In this document: one piece after another, positions 48,559 through 57,073 of the stretch
Layout of the letters: each line of letters begins with the position of its first letter
Numbering within the stretch: the stretch's first letter is position 1
Source: Lysobacterales bacterium
Lineage (GTDB): Bacteria; Pseudomonadota; Gammaproteobacteria; Xanthomonadales; SZUA-36
Assembly: GCA_013001885.1 (NCBI GenBank)
Contig: JABDLD010000028.1
Location: 1 to 57,073 of the forward strand
Direction of reading: 5' to 3'
DNA: 57,073 bases
Notes under the pieces: generated by a model
Told to the model about the DNA's origin: nothing
The model's input: the letters and a program-made list of their open reading frames with translations, nothing else
The model's database searches: none
Made by a program: the position numbers and the translations under genes

Positions 48559-50067
48559 ATGTCCATGTTCGAACTATTGAATGAAATGCGAAACCACGGC
48601 GGGCCCGCCCTTACCGGCGGCCTTTCCGACGAGGTTCTTGAGCGTTTTGAGAAGAGTGATCACAGCCTGGCCGACGCCGTCCGGGAGGCGCACGGTACGT
48701 TCAGGCAACTGCTGGTTGACGAACCCGAATTACTGGCCATGGATGAAACAGGCCAGATCAACGAAATTCAGAACGGCTACACCAATTTTTACGCTGAGGA
48801 TGCGATCAACCCTTACGTCGCCCTGGCCGGCAACGGTCCGTGGGTTGTTTCCATGAAAGGCGCCGTCATCTACGACACCGGCGGCTACGGCATGCTGGGA
48901 TTCGGACACAATCCCGCCGCGGTCCTGGACGGCATGAACCAGCGGCACGTGATGGCCAACATCATGACGCCCAACCTGAGCCAGAGACGCCTGATGGCGT
49001 TGCTGCGCAAAGAAATCGGCCACACGCGCGGAGCCTGCCCATACAACCGTTTTTTGTGCGTGAACAGCGGTTCTGAATCGGTTACCGTCGGCGCCCGCCT
49101 GTCCGACATCAACGCCAAACTGATGACGGATCCCGGCGGCCGCCACGCCAACAAGTCCATCAAGCTGCTCAGCCTCAAGCACAGCTTCCACGGACGGACC
49201 CAGCGGCCGGCCCAGTTTTCCGACTCGACGCGCCAGAATTACTGCAAACACCTGGCGAGTTTCCGTGACCACGACCACCTGATAACGGTCGACCCGAACG
49301 ATGTCGAGCAGTTGAAGCAGGTGTTCAGCTGGGCCGATGCCAATAACGTATTTTTTGAAGCGTTTTTCTTCGAGCCGGTCATGGGCGAGGGAAACCCGGG
49401 CAAGGCGATCACGCCAGAGTTCTACGCAGAAGCCCGCCGCCTGACCCGGGAACACGGCGCGCTGATGCTGATCGACTCCATCCAGGCAGGACTGCGCTCC
49501 CACGGCGTGCTGTCCGTCATCGACTACCCGGGCTTCGAAAACCTGGAAGCGCCGGACATGGAAACATACTCCAAGGCGCTGAACGCAGGACAGTACCCCC
49601 TGTCCGTCCTGGCCATGAACGAGCGCGCATCGAGTCTGTATCAGAAAGGTATTTACGGCAACACGATGACGACCAATCCGCGGGCGCTCGATGTCGCCTG
49701 CGCCGTGCTGCAGGGCATCACGCCGGAACTGCGTCAGAACATTCGCGACCGGGGCGTCGAACTGGTGGCCAAGCTGAAAGCCGTGCAAAAGGAGACAGGC
49801 GGCCGCATCACGGCTGTCCAGGGCACCGGGCTGCTGGTCAGCGCCGAACTCGACGGCAGCCGGTACAAGAGCTACGGCGCGGGGTCCACCGAAGAATACA
49901 TGAGATACCACGGCCTTAACGTGATTCACGGCGGCCAGAACTCGCTGCGGTTCACCCCGGCATTCGGCCTGACCAGTGAAGAGGTGGACCTGATAGTGGA
50001 ATCAACACGGCAAGCCGTGCTCAGCGGTCCGGTTAGAGAGAGCGCCAAGTCGGCCGTGGCCGCCTGA
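48559..50067 (+). CDS. Class III PLP-dependent aminotransferase, substrate unknown
   Basis: 502 residues, longer than typical class III members (~430). PLP site: NSGSES (169-174) for the phosphate, D306 in LIDSIQAGLRSHG, and the Schiff-base lysine K339 in PDMETYSKALNAGQYPLS. The N-terminal ~80 residues are extra. Most like lysine-6- or ornithine-type enzymes of this class, but not close enough to name. Start ATG 48559 follows AGGGAGCACTTG. The AhpD-like gene begins four bases after its stop, so the two are translated together. Confidence 0.85.
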   Translation: MSMFELLNEMRNHGGPALTGGLSDEVLERFEKSDHSLADAVREAHGTFRQLLVDEPELLAMDETGQINEIQNGYTNFYAEDAINPYVALAGNGPWVVSMKGAVIYDTGGYGMLGFGHNPAAVLDGMNQRHVMANIMTPNLSQRRLMALLRKEIGHTRGACPYNRFLCVNSGSESVTVGARLSDINAKLMTDPGGRHANKSIKLLSLKHSFHGRTQRPAQFSDSTRQNYCKHLASFRDHDHLITVDPNDVEQLKQVFSWADANNVFFEAFFFEPVMGEGNPGKAITPEFYAEARRLTREHGALMLIDSIQAGLRSHGVLSVIDYPGFENLEAPDMETYSKALNAGQYPLSVLAMNERASSLYQKGIYGNTMTTNPRALDVACAVLQGITPELRQNIRDRGVELVAKLKAVQKETGGRITAVQGTGLLVSAELDGSRYKSYGAGSTEEYMRYHGLNVIHGGQNSLRFTPAFGLTSEEVDLIVESTRQAVLSGPVRESAKSAVAA

Positions 50068-50071
50068 GCTG

Positions 50072-50665
50072 ATGGCGCACCTGGAACCGCTGCCGCCGGA
50101 AACTACCCCGGAACTCGAAGAAGATTTCGCGATTTTTGAACGCATCCTGGGCTTTGTGCCCAACAGCCTGCTGACCATGCAGCGGATGCCCGCCATGGTG
50201 CGGGGATTCGGTGAACTGACCAAGGCCGTGATGGACCCCAACGGATCGGTCGATCTCGGTTTCATGCGCCTGGTCGCGCATTTCTCCAGCCGGGCGGCCG
50301 GCTGCCAGTACTGCGAAGCACACTCACTGGTCGCCGCGAAAATTCACGGCATCAGCCAGGAAAAACTGGACGCCCTGTGGGAATACCGTGACAACCCGCT
50401 GTACACCGAGGCCGAGCGCGTTGCGCTGGACTACGCGCTGGCGGCAGGCTCCGTGCCAAACGCTGTAGACGACGGGCTGATGGAACAAATGAAACAGCAC
50501 TGGAACGAGGAGCAGATCGTGCAAATCCTCGGGGCAGTGTGCCTGTATGGATTTCTGAACCGCTGGAACGATTCGATGGCCACGGATCTCGAAGCGTCTC
50601 CGGCAGCCATGGGCGATCGCGTGCTGGCGCAAGGTGGCTGGACCGGCGGAAAACACCGCCGCTGA
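50072..50665 (+). CDS. Carboxymuconolactone decarboxylase/AhpD-like protein
   Basis: 197 residues, helical CMD fold. The redox motif C78-x-x-C81-x-x-H84 (AGCQYCEAHSLVAAK) is that of AhpD-type peroxidase-like members. Function here unknown; it may protect against peroxides or be a small oxidoreductase serving the aminotransferase pathway. Coupled to the upstream aminotransferase by a four-base gap. Confidence 0.87.
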   Translation: MAHLEPLPPETTPELEEDFAIFERILGFVPNSLLTMQRMPAMVRGFGELTKAVMDPNGSVDLGFMRLVAHFSSRAAGCQYCEAHSLVAAKIHGISQEKLDALWEYRDNPLYTEAERVALDYALAAGSVPNAVDDGLMEQMKQHWNEEQIVQILGAVCLYGFLNRWNDSMATDLEASPAAMGDRVLAQGGWTGGKHRR

Positions 50666-50678
50666 TTTCAGCCGGGCA

Positions 50679-50912
50679 TCAACCGAGCATCAGCAGCTGC
50701 ATCAACTGGACGGAGAACCAGCACGCGGCGAACATCGCGCCGCAACCAACGGTATTTGCCAGCACGCTCGCGCCAAATCTCAAAGACCCCCTGTTCCGTT
50801 TCACGCCGCGCCTGGTCAGTGGTTCCGCCGGCCGGACAACGGCAGGTGGCGAGATTGGCCTGGCCTGCGGCGCTTGCGCGGGCGCGAGAAACATCAGGAA
50901 ACTTTGGATCAT
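50679..50912 (-). CDS. Small hypothetical membrane protein
   Basis: 77 residues, not recognised. A hydrophobic N-terminus (MIQSFLMFLAPAQA), a proline/arginine-rich middle, and a C-terminal membrane helix (SVLANTVGCGAMFAACWFSV, then QLMQLLMLG). GGAAGGAG stands eight bases before ATG 50912-50910, the best support for a real gene. Convergent with the AhpD-like gene. Confidence 0.5.
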   Translation of the reverse strand: MIQSFLMFLAPAQAPQARPISPPAVVRPAEPLTRRGVKRNRGSLRFGASVLANTVGCGAMFAACWFSVQLMQLLMLG

Positions 50913-51000
50913 GGCTGGTTCTCCTTCCAGTGACGGTTACAGGAGAACACGCGGCGTTCTCAAACCATGAGAATCGATTGAGTTTCGCTTCCCTGCTCCC

Positions 51001-51119
51001 GCCTACGGCGGAAGGCGGCTGCACGCACGACGGCATTCGAGCGGTACTTTTTTGCCTGCGGCAAAATCGCTCCACTCTCATTGCCTGTGCTCAACGGCGT
51101 GGTCTGAGTCGCCTGCGGC
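51001..51119. repeat. Three GCCTRCGGC hairpin units
   Basis: GCCTACGGC (51001-51009), GCCTGCGGC (51054-51062, flanked by TTTT/AAAA to make a 7-pair stem) and GCCTGCGGC (51111-51119), spaced 53 and 57 bases. They fill the 214-base gap between the WYL gene and the small membrane protein. No terminator-type T-run follows. Confidence 0.45.
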
Positions 51120-51126
51120 TTGGTTT

Positions 51127-52095
51127 TCAGGAATACATTGCCGAGGTTTTGGCGGCCTCGGCGGCTACTGCTTCGCGCAGGAAATCGGGCGCCAGCACTT
51201 CCACGTCGGCGCCGTAGCGCAGCACGTCCATGATCAGCTCGCGCGAATTGCTGAACGGCAGTTGCAGCAGCCAGGAACCGTCCTGGTCAAACGCACCCTG
51301 CTGATCGGGGTGCCAGTTCTCCTCGGAGATCCATCGCGCCATCTCGGGCGTGAAGCGCAGTTCCGCCACGTATTCCGCCGGGCCTGAGAAGATACCGTAA
51401 GACTGGTCGAAGTGGGCCGACAAAACCGAGGAACTGACCTCCTTCGCTGCCTCGTCGACCCGCTGCTGTTCGCGTATCCGTTCCAGCGCAAAGCTGCGCA
51501 GGCCTTCCGCCTGGTGACACCAGGCGTCGAGATACCACGAGTTGCGGTACTGGGTCAGGCGCTGCGGGGAAATCACGCGCTCGCTTTCCTCGTCCTTGCG
51601 CCGCCCGTGGTAGCGGATATTCAGTTGCTGCCGGCGGATCAACGCGCCCAGCACGTCCTGGAACATGCGGGCCGGAACCGCCCTGCCCGCCACGTGCTGG
51701 AGATGGATGCGGGACTCGCCGCTCTCGGGCTCCACCCCTTTTTTCTGCAGCAGCGAGGTTATCCGGCCCTGCAATGATTCCAGTTCGCCCTCGAGCAATC
51801 CGGGCTGCACGTTGGCCAATACCTGGCGGGCGGTCAGCAAGGCCTGCAGTTCGCCCGGGCTGATCCAGATTCCGGGTAAATCAAAGGGCTGCTCGTAACT
51901 GCGGTCATAGTAGAAACCGCGCGTTTCCGGATCCTGCTCGATCGGCGCGCCCAGGAAGTCCCTGAGTTCACCAACCAGGCGGTACAGCGTGGCCTGCGAA
52001 CATTCGAGACGCTCCATCAGGTCCTGGCGGGAAATCGGCGTTCTGCGCTGATTCAGGATGTTATGCAGGTGATAGAGGCGTTCGACTTTTGACAT
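51127..52095 (-). CDS. WYL-domain transcriptional regulator
   Basis: 322 residues: N-terminal winged helix (VERLYHLHNILNQRRTPISR, LECSQATLYRLVGELRD) and WYL domain (YRNSWYLDAWCHQAEGLRSF) followed by the WYL C-terminal extension. WYL proteins sense nucleic acids or nucleotides; many control DNA-repair or defence genes, but none is adjacent. 24 bases after gltX on the same strand, so possibly co-transcribed. Confidence 0.92.
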   Translation of the reverse strand: MSKVERLYHLHNILNQRRTPISRQDLMERLECSQATLYRLVGELRDFLGAPIEQDPETRGFYYDRSYEQPFDLPGIWISPGELQALLTARQVLANVQPGLLEGELESLQGRITSLLQKKGVEPESGESRIHLQHVAGRAVPARMFQDVLGALIRRQQLNIRYHGRRKDEESERVISPQRLTQYRNSWYLDAWCHQAEGLRSFALERIREQQRVDEAAKEVSSSVLSAHFDQSYGIFSGPAEYVAELRFTPEMARWISEENWHPDQQGAFDQDGSWLLQLPFSNSRELIMDVLRYGADVEVLAPDFLREAVAAEAAKTSAMYS

Positions 52096-52119
52096 TTTTA
52101 ATCGCGAATGAATTCGCTC

Positions 52120-53526
52120 CTAGGTGGCCGCGGCCCGGGCCATCACGTATTCCAGCGCACGCCGGATGCGCGCCAGGCTTCGTTCTCGCCCGGTCAGCCA
52201 CAGGGTCTTGTCGATCGAAGGCGAAATTGCCGTTCCGGTCAGCGCCACCCGCAGCGGTTGCGCGATCTTGCCCATGCCCACTTCCAGCTCTTCGGCGGCC
52301 AGGCGTACCGTCTCGTTCAGGCTCTCCGGATTCCAGTCGTCCAGTTCAGCCAGCCGGCTGCCGACGACCCGCAGCGGTTCCTCCGCGACCGGGCGCAGGT
52401 GCTTCTTGGCCGCGCCGGCGTCAAATTCCTGCAGGTCTTCATAGAACACCCGGCTCTGATCGGTCATCTCCCTCAGGGTTTTCACGCGGTCTGCCTGAAC
52501 CGGCACCAGGTCTTCGAGACCCGGGCCCTGCCGCGGATCGATGCCGGCTTTTTCGAAATACCAGGAAAGGTGGTCCGCGACTTCCTTGGCGGGCAGGTTT
52601 TTCATATAGTGCTGATTAAGCCAGTCCAATTTCTCGGTGTTGAAAGCCGAGGCCTTGCGGTTGACGTCGCGGATATCGAACAGGTCGATCATTTCCTTCA
52701 GGCTGAACACTTCCTGGTCGCCGTGAGACCAACCGAGGCGAACCAGGTAGTTCAGCAAAGCCTGCGGCAGGTAGCCGTCCTCGCGGTACTGCATCACGCC
52801 GACGGCGCCGTGGCGCTTGCTCAGGCGCGCGCCGTCGTCACCCAGTATCATCGGCACGTGCGCGAAATCCGGAAGCTCCGCGCCCAGGGCCCGGTAAATG
52901 TTGATCTGCCGGGGTGTGTTGTTGATGTGGTCATCACCGCGAATCACCTGGGTGACGGCCATGTCCACATCGTCGACGACCACCGTGAAGTTGTAAGTCG
53001 GCGAGCCGTCGGGACGGGCGATGACCAGGTCATCCAACTCGGTGTTCGAAATGCTGATGCGGCCGCGCACGAGGTCGTCGAACACCACTCCACCCTCACG
53101 CGGATTGCGGAAACGCACGACCGGCTTGACGCCGGCCACCGGCTCGGCACCGTCCCTGCAGTGGCCGTCATAACGGGGCTTGAGGCCGGCCTTCATCTGT
53201 TCCTCGCGCAGCGCTTCGATGCGTTCCTTGCTGCAGTAGCAGTGATAGGCCTTCCCTTCTTCCAGCAGTTGCCGAATAACCTCGGCGTAGCGGTCGAATC
53301 GGTGGGTCTGGTAAATCGGCCCTTCATCATAATCCAAGCCCAGCCACTCCATGCCGTCCAGGATGGCCTGGACGGATTCCGGCGTCGAGCGTTGCAGGTC
53401 GGTGTCCTCGATGCGAAGGATGAATACGCCGCCGCTGGCGCGGGCCTGGAGGTAGCAAAACAGCGCCGTGCGGGCGCCGCCCACGTGAAGGTAGCCCGTC
53501 GGGCTGGGGGCAAACCGGGTTCTCAT
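52120..53526 (-). CDS. gltX: Glutamyl-tRNA synthetase
   Basis: Charges tRNA-Glu. 468 residues. HIGH-type motif [11 protein letters not shown] (8-18), KMSKS-type RLSKRHG (234-240), zinc-site cysteines C97, C99 and C123. Start ATG 53526 gives MRTRFAPSP, the family start. A hairpin terminator for the pilin genes lies just upstream. Confidence 0.97.
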   Translation of the reverse strand: MRTRFAPSPTGYLHVGGARTALFCYLQARASGGVFILRIEDTDLQRSTPESVQAILDGMEWLGLDYDEGPIYQTHRFDRYAEVIRQLLEEGKAYHCYCSKERIEALREEQMKAGLKPRYDGHCRDGAEPVAGVKPVVRFRNPREGGVVFDDLVRGRISISNTELDDLVIARPDGSPTYNFTVVVDDVDMAVTQVIRGDDHINNTPRQINIYRALGAELPDFAHVPMILGDDGARLSKRHGAVGVMQYREDGYLPQALLNYLVRLGWSHGDQEVFSLKEMIDLFDIRDVNRKASAFNTEKLDWLNQHYMKNLPAKEVADHLSWYFEKAGIDPRQGPGLEDLVPVQADRVKTLREMTDQSRVFYEDLQEFDAGAAKKHLRPVAEEPLRVVGSRLAELDDWNPESLNETVRLAAEELEVGMGKIAQPLRVALTGTAISPSIDKTLWLTGRERSLARIRRALEYVMARAAAT

Positions 53527-53540
53527 GAATTCTGTTCCCA

Positions 53541-53569
53541 AATAAAAAGCCGCCTCGGCTAAAGGCGGC
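53541..53569 (-). terminator. Terminator of the minor-pilin genes
   Basis: On the minus strand GCCGCCT (53569-53563) pairs with AGGCGGC (53555-53549), 7-base loop, then TTTTTATT (53548-53541). Ends transcription from pilV before gltX. Confidence 0.75.
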
Positions 53570-53582
53570 ATTTTATCAGACC

Positions 53583-53602
53583 GGGCCGTGCGGGCACGAC
53601 CC
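53583..53602. repeat. Intergenic hairpin after pilV
   Basis: GGGCCGTGC (53583-53591), GG, GCACGACCC (53594-53602), one mismatch; followed by the palindrome CCCTGTAGGG. Likely another short extragenic repeat. No coding content in 53527-53622. Confidence 0.35.
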
Positions 53603-53622
53603 CTGTAGGGAAATATCGAAAA

Positions 53623-55770
53623 TCAGTTGCAGGAATCGCGCTTGATCACGATATTGGCATCCAGCAATTGTTGGTCCGGCAAATCGAACCGGGTCCAGTT
53701 GTTTTCACGGTTTGTGCCGCTGTGTTCAGTGCCGTGAACGGTCAGACCCGCAGCGCAAGCCACCAGAACCTGGTTTGGCTTGAAGTAATTACTTACCTTC
53801 AGGCGCGGATTGACGGCTTCTGCTTCGATCACACATTCGTAACCCGTATTGGTCCGGTCACACGCCGCACCGGAAGCCTCGATCTCGACATCGGCCGCCT
53901 TGACTCCGGGAATGGCGGATGTGATGCTTCCCGACACGATAATACCCGAGAGCGGCGGCGGTGTGCTGAAATCCTGGGCCAGCGCGTAAAGGTTGTAGCT
54001 TTCCTCTTCACTGGTGTACCAGGGATCGATCGGGTCGGTGCCCGTCAGGCCGAGATTGCCGGTATGCACCGCCGAACTGATGGTCGAGAATCCAAACCCG
54101 AGTTGCAATGTGGCAATGCCCCGGTCATGGGAATTGTCATCGGCGATCGCCTCGTTGGTCACGTCGATTGGATTGTTGTTGGGTGTCTCGTTCCAGCGCG
54201 ATAGCCAGGTCAGCTGAACATCGTAAAACGGAATGATTTCGAGCGCTGAATTTACGTCAGGCACCTCGCAATCGTCCCCGGTGCCGCCGGCATCCAGGCA
54301 GTTGATCCGAGTACGCAGAGTATCACTCAGATAGTCGAGATAGATTCCGCGCGCCCGCAACTGCTGCTCGATGGTTCCGCTGGATGCAAAATTCGTCGGG
54401 TTGGCCAGCGTGCTGGCCGGGAATATCACCGGAGTCGCCATGTCTGCGGGCCGGGTCAGCGACGGCGGATTGAGCTCGTACAGGTCAGTGGCGCCCACTG
54501 CCGCCTCATAGGCGCTGACGGCCGCGGTCACGTAATCTGAATATTCACCCACTTCCTCCGGCGAATCCAGGTGGTCGCCAGGGAATGAGTTCAGGCCTTC
54601 CTGGCGCAGGTCCTGGGCGATCCGCCAGAAGCCGTCTTTACGCACCATGCGGCAGGCTTCGACATAGGTCGCACCGTCGGTGTCGGCCAGTGTCAGTTCG
54701 CCGGTAGTGCCGCGGTTGTAATGTTTGTGGTCACCGTCCAGCGCACCGTCGGCATGGTAGTCGCCTGCGGATCGGAAAGGGGCGTATAGAGAGCGCCCGG
54801 GATCGTTCGGATCGTCATTTTCACCGGTGCCGCCGTCATGGTGATCGCGACAGCAGATGTCACAATACTGGCTTTGCTGGTTGTTGGCGCTGGTGCCGTA
54901 AGGTTTTGAGACAAATTCCCCCTCGGTGTAATCATATCCGTCCCATATCGTGGGCCTCAATCCGCCTTCGTCACTGGATGAAGGAATCTCCAGCGTGCAC
55001 ACGCAGCTGACCGCGCGAAACTCCTCGCGGCGCAGGAAGGTCGCGCCCGTATCGCTCTGTGAATAAGTCACGACGTCGAACGTGGTTTCCACCAGCTCAT
55101 CCGTACGGATCACGTCCGGCAACGGCGTGGTTGACTCCTTGAACTTATTGTCACCGAGCTGGATGGAGATGATGTCCGGATTGGCGCCCGGATTATAGTT
55201 AACCGGAGGTGTATAGGAACTGTTGCCGGCAGAACCGATAATCGCTTTTCCGCCCGCCGCGGAAGTTATGGAGGAGACTACATCACTGATCCTGACACTG
55301 CCGCTGCCCAGCCGGCCGCTGGTGGTCGTGGTCGCATCCACCTTGAATTCCTGTCCCGAGTTCCAGGTGACGGTCAGGTCGATCCGTTTGAAATCAGACC
55401 TGCCGGCACTGGCGGGCACCGTGGTCGTAAACGCCCCGGAACCTGCATCCCAATAGTAGTCCGTCACGTCGGTGACGACCGTGTAATTGTTGCCCGCCCG
55501 GGTGATGCTGTCCGTGCTGTCGATGATGTCGTTGTAGGCTGCGTTGGTGCCGTCAGAGGTGATCTGCCCAAAAACCCGTGCACGCTCGATAATTTCCTCA
55601 GCAATATTTGTGGCCACCGTCCGGGCGTTCGAGTCGCCGCTGTTGCGGGCCAGGTGTCCCTGAAGCTGGGCCAGGGCCATCATTCCCAGGGCAAAAATCA
55701 GGATACCGATCAGGACTTCAATCAGGGTGAAGCCCCGGTTTCCGTGCGTCCTTATGCTTGAATTCATCAT
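53623..55770 (-). CDS. pilV: Very large PilV-like minor pilin
   Basis: 715 residues; ordinary PilV is under 200. Type IV prepilin signal: cleavage after G13 before F14, E18 (mature E5), helix FTLIEVLIGILIFALGMMAL. Residues ~45-70 (NARTVATNIAEEIIERARVF) continue like PilV. Beyond about 190 the sequence is not PilV: it has CVC (256-258), the cysteine/histidine cluster QYCDICCRDHHDGG (301-314) with acidic residues after it, and a long tail with paired cysteines to the final DSCN. Likely displayed at the pilus tip after export. AGGA stands before ATG 55770. Nine bases separate it from the upstream pilin gene. Confidence 0.8.
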   Translation of the reverse strand: MMNSSIRTHGNRGFTLIEVLIGILIFALGMMALAQLQGHLARNSGDSNARTVATNIAEEIIERARVFGQITSDGTNAAYNDIIDSTDSITRAGNNYTVVTDVTDYYWDAGSGAFTTTVPASAGRSDFKRIDLTVTWNSGQEFKVDATTTTSGRLGSGSVRISDVVSSITSAAGGKAIIGSAGNSSYTPPVNYNPGANPDIISIQLGDNKFKESTTPLPDVIRTDELVETTFDVVTYSQSDTGATFLRREEFRAVSCVCTLEIPSSSDEGGLRPTIWDGYDYTEGEFVSKPYGTSANNQQSQYCDICCRDHHDGGTGENDDPNDPGRSLYAPFRSAGDYHADGALDGDHKHYNRGTTGELTLADTDGATYVEACRMVRKDGFWRIAQDLRQEGLNSFPGDHLDSPEEVGEYSDYVTAAVSAYEAAVGATDLYELNPPSLTRPADMATPVIFPASTLANPTNFASSGTIEQQLRARGIYLDYLSDTLRTRINCLDAGGTGDDCEVPDVNSALEIIPFYDVQLTWLSRWNETPNNNPIDVTNEAIADDNSHDRGIATLQLGFGFSTISSAVHTGNLGLTGTDPIDPWYTSEEESYNLYALAQDFSTPPPLSGIIVSGSITSAIPGVKAADVEIEASGAACDRTNTGYECVIEAEAVNPRLKVSNYFKPNQVLVACAAGLTVHGTEHSGTNRENNWTRFDLPDQQLLDANIVIKRDSCN

Positions 55771-55778
55771 GGTTTTTC

Positions 55779-57073
55779 CTATTGCCAATCACTGTGGAAG
55801 TCTGACCAGCCACCGGGGACCGAACCGAGTCCGCCGCCAGCACCCGCCAGTCTTGCTGTATTCTCGTTCCAGACCACCTGGAAGGTGCCCTGGTAGCTGC
55901 CCAACGTGCCGTCAACGATGGTGGAGCCATAGACCGTGTTGGTGCCGTTGGACTGCAACTCTGCATTGCTGTCCTCTACATCGGTAATGAACAGCGTCCC
56001 GTAAAGTTTCGCTCCGCCGTTAAAACGGGTGAGTCCGGCCGCCGAAATCAGCATCACCGGCGCCTTGGGCGAGCCGACCTGGGTATTTGCGTTAACGCGG
56101 CACTCGCTGCCGCTGACCCAGTAGATTCCGGACGAGGTTGGGCCCAGAGAATCGCAGTTGGAGATGATTTGCGAATAACCCTTGACGATCTCGTAACTGC
56201 TGCGCGGCACGCCAAAATAGAACTGGAACAGATCGCAGGGAAATGCGGGGTCCTGCACCAGGTCGATGCCCAACGTGTCATTAACGGCCTGGGTATAACT
56301 GATCGACTCCTCCGCGGCGCAACTGCAATTGCCCGGGCAGGCATAATCGTCCGGCAGAATGTCCGTCCCGTACCACTCGTGCATTTCACAAGTGGCCCAG
56401 GAACCGCTACTTGGGTCGATGGCAGACCCATCGACACTGCAGCTGGAGTTGCCGTTCATCCAGACCGAAATCGGCACACCCACGCCCCCGGCGTTGGGAT
56501 TCGGCACCACCTCGGCGGTACCGGACGGGGGAAAACTGCTCCGGGTCGTCAGCGGCACACCGGGCGGACTGCCGCCACCGGCCGCGCCGAAGTTGGAGAC
56601 CTGTTCACTCACCAGGGCCTCGGCAACGCAGTTTCCGCCGTTACAGTCGGCGCCGCCGCGCGCCAGCAGGGTTACCATGTAATACGTTCCGTCGGCCACC
56701 CCGACCGCGGTGGTTGGATCAGTGCTGCAACCCTGAACTGGTATCGCCTCGTTGATGTCTACATCCAGCACACACAGCAGGGCCTCGACGGCTACGGTTT
56801 CCGCCGTTCCTGGCAACACGGAGTCCGTGTCCACCGGTAGCGCCGTTGATCCGTTGAAGGAGTAGAAATAGGTATTGGGCCTGACTGCGGGCACCGACTC
56901 GCCGTAACAGGGATGGCCGCCGCTGCCGTTCAGATCGAGACCCACGACGTCCGAGCATTTCTGCCAGCGCTTTTGCGCGGTCTCTGCCAGCCAGCCGTCA
57001 ACCGTGCCGGTCCAGATATCCTCTTCAGTAGAGGCAACCAGCGGGGCGTGCTGACGTATGTATTCCTTGGCGT
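55779..57073 (-). CDS. PilX-like minor pilin / pilus assembly protein (5' end outside window)
   Basis: The last 430 or so residues of a longer protein; the frame is open to the window edge (AKEYIRQHAPLVASTEEDIW at the first codons seen). Cysteine-rich and low in charge, as for exported disulfide-bonded pilins. The end (MLISAAGLTRFNGGAKLYGT, LFITDVEDSNAELQSNGTNT, VYGSTIVDGTLGSYQGT) resembles the PilX C-terminus found in gammaproteobacterial minor-pilin operons. The order relative to pilV is reversed from the usual pilV-W-X. The N-terminal pilin signal cannot be checked. Confidence 0.6.
   Translation of the reverse strand, partial: AKEYIRQHAPLVASTEEDIWTGTVDGWLAETAQKRWQKCSDVVGLDLNGSGGHPCYGESVPAVRPNTYFYSFNGSTALPVDTDSVLPGTAETVAVEALLCVLDVDINEAIPVQGCSTDPTTAVGVADGTYYMVTLLARGGADCNGGNCVAEALVSEQVSNFGAAGGGSPPGVPLTTRSSFPPSGTAEVVPNPNAGGVGVPISVWMNGNSSCSVDGSAIDPSSGSWATCEMHEWYGTDILPDDYACPGNCSCAAEESISYTQAVNDTLGIDLVQDPAFPCDLFQFYFGVPRSSYEIVKGYSQIISNCDSLGPTSSGIYWVSGSECRVNANTQVGSPKAPVMLISAAGLTRFNGGAKLYGTLFITDVEDSNAELQSNGTNTVYGSTIVDGTLGSYQGTFQVVWNENTARLAGAGGGLGSVPGGWSDFHSDWQ

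Noticed and set aside
48730-49929. 399-codon minus-strand frame opposite the class III aminotransferase
   Set aside because: Antisense artefact; the plus-strand protein has a full PLP site.
52108-53562. 484-codon plus-strand frame opposite gltX
   Set aside because: Antisense artefact of gltX, which has both synthetase motifs.

Overview
The window reads as a chromosomal stretch of a GC-rich gammaproteobacterium. The evidence is gene order: smc-zipA-ligA, yciO-scpA-scpB-rluB, and the long run queG / nnrD-tsaE-amiB-mutL-miaA-hfq-hflX-hflK-hflC-yjeT-purA followed by rnr-rlmB, all arrangements known from gammaproteobacteria. A type IV pilus minor-pilin locus, fhs, a ZipA and a short Hfq fit the same group. 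No phage, insertion sequence or CRISPR array was seen, so the species cannot be named from this alone.

Layout. 1-3.2 kb: partial uvrB diverging from an aspartate aminotransferase, a FimT-like pseudopilin and tRNA-Asn. 3.3-12.4 kb: accessory single genes (small hypotheticals, an AraC-type regulator, two tandem SYLF proteins, fhs, a lipid kinase, a hydrolase, a DUF481 outer-membrane protein, a lipoprotein), several with overlapping convergent ends. 12.4-18.7 kb: smc-zipA-ligA on the minus strand. 18.8-24.1 kb: queF, BolA/YciI pair, yciO-scpA-scpB-rluB-HD protein, and a host-attachment-family protein. 24.2-28.6 kb: a tightly overlapping minus-strand operon rnr-rlmB-deaminase-nitrilase. 28.7-28.9 kb: a promoter, a terminator-like hairpin and tRNA-Leu. 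29.0-35.9 kb: an aminotransferase and a four-gene redox/sulfur operon. 35.9-47.4 kb: purA back to nnrD. 47.4-53.5 kb: queG, a class III aminotransferase with an AhpD-like partner, a small membrane protein, a WYL regulator and gltX. 53.6 kb to the end: minor-pilin genes, including an unusually large PilV-like protein.

The most interesting part is 30.2-35.8 kb. An octaheme cytochrome of the tetrathionate-reductase family, a heptaheme cytochrome fused to a quinol-type cytochrome b domain, and two half-size YeeE/YedE sulfur-transport proteins (one carrying a rhodanese domain without its catalytic cysteine) form one operon with overlapping or near-touching ends. An FNR/ANR-like box and a perfect palindrome lie upstream. 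I infer a membrane system joining anaerobic respiration of a sulfur or nitrogen oxyanion to uptake and handling of reduced sulfur. It sits between tRNA-Leu and purA, where related genomes have no such genes, so it looks like an acquired block. A second candidate is a short RNA with a duplicated C/U-rich motif just before tRNA-Leu.
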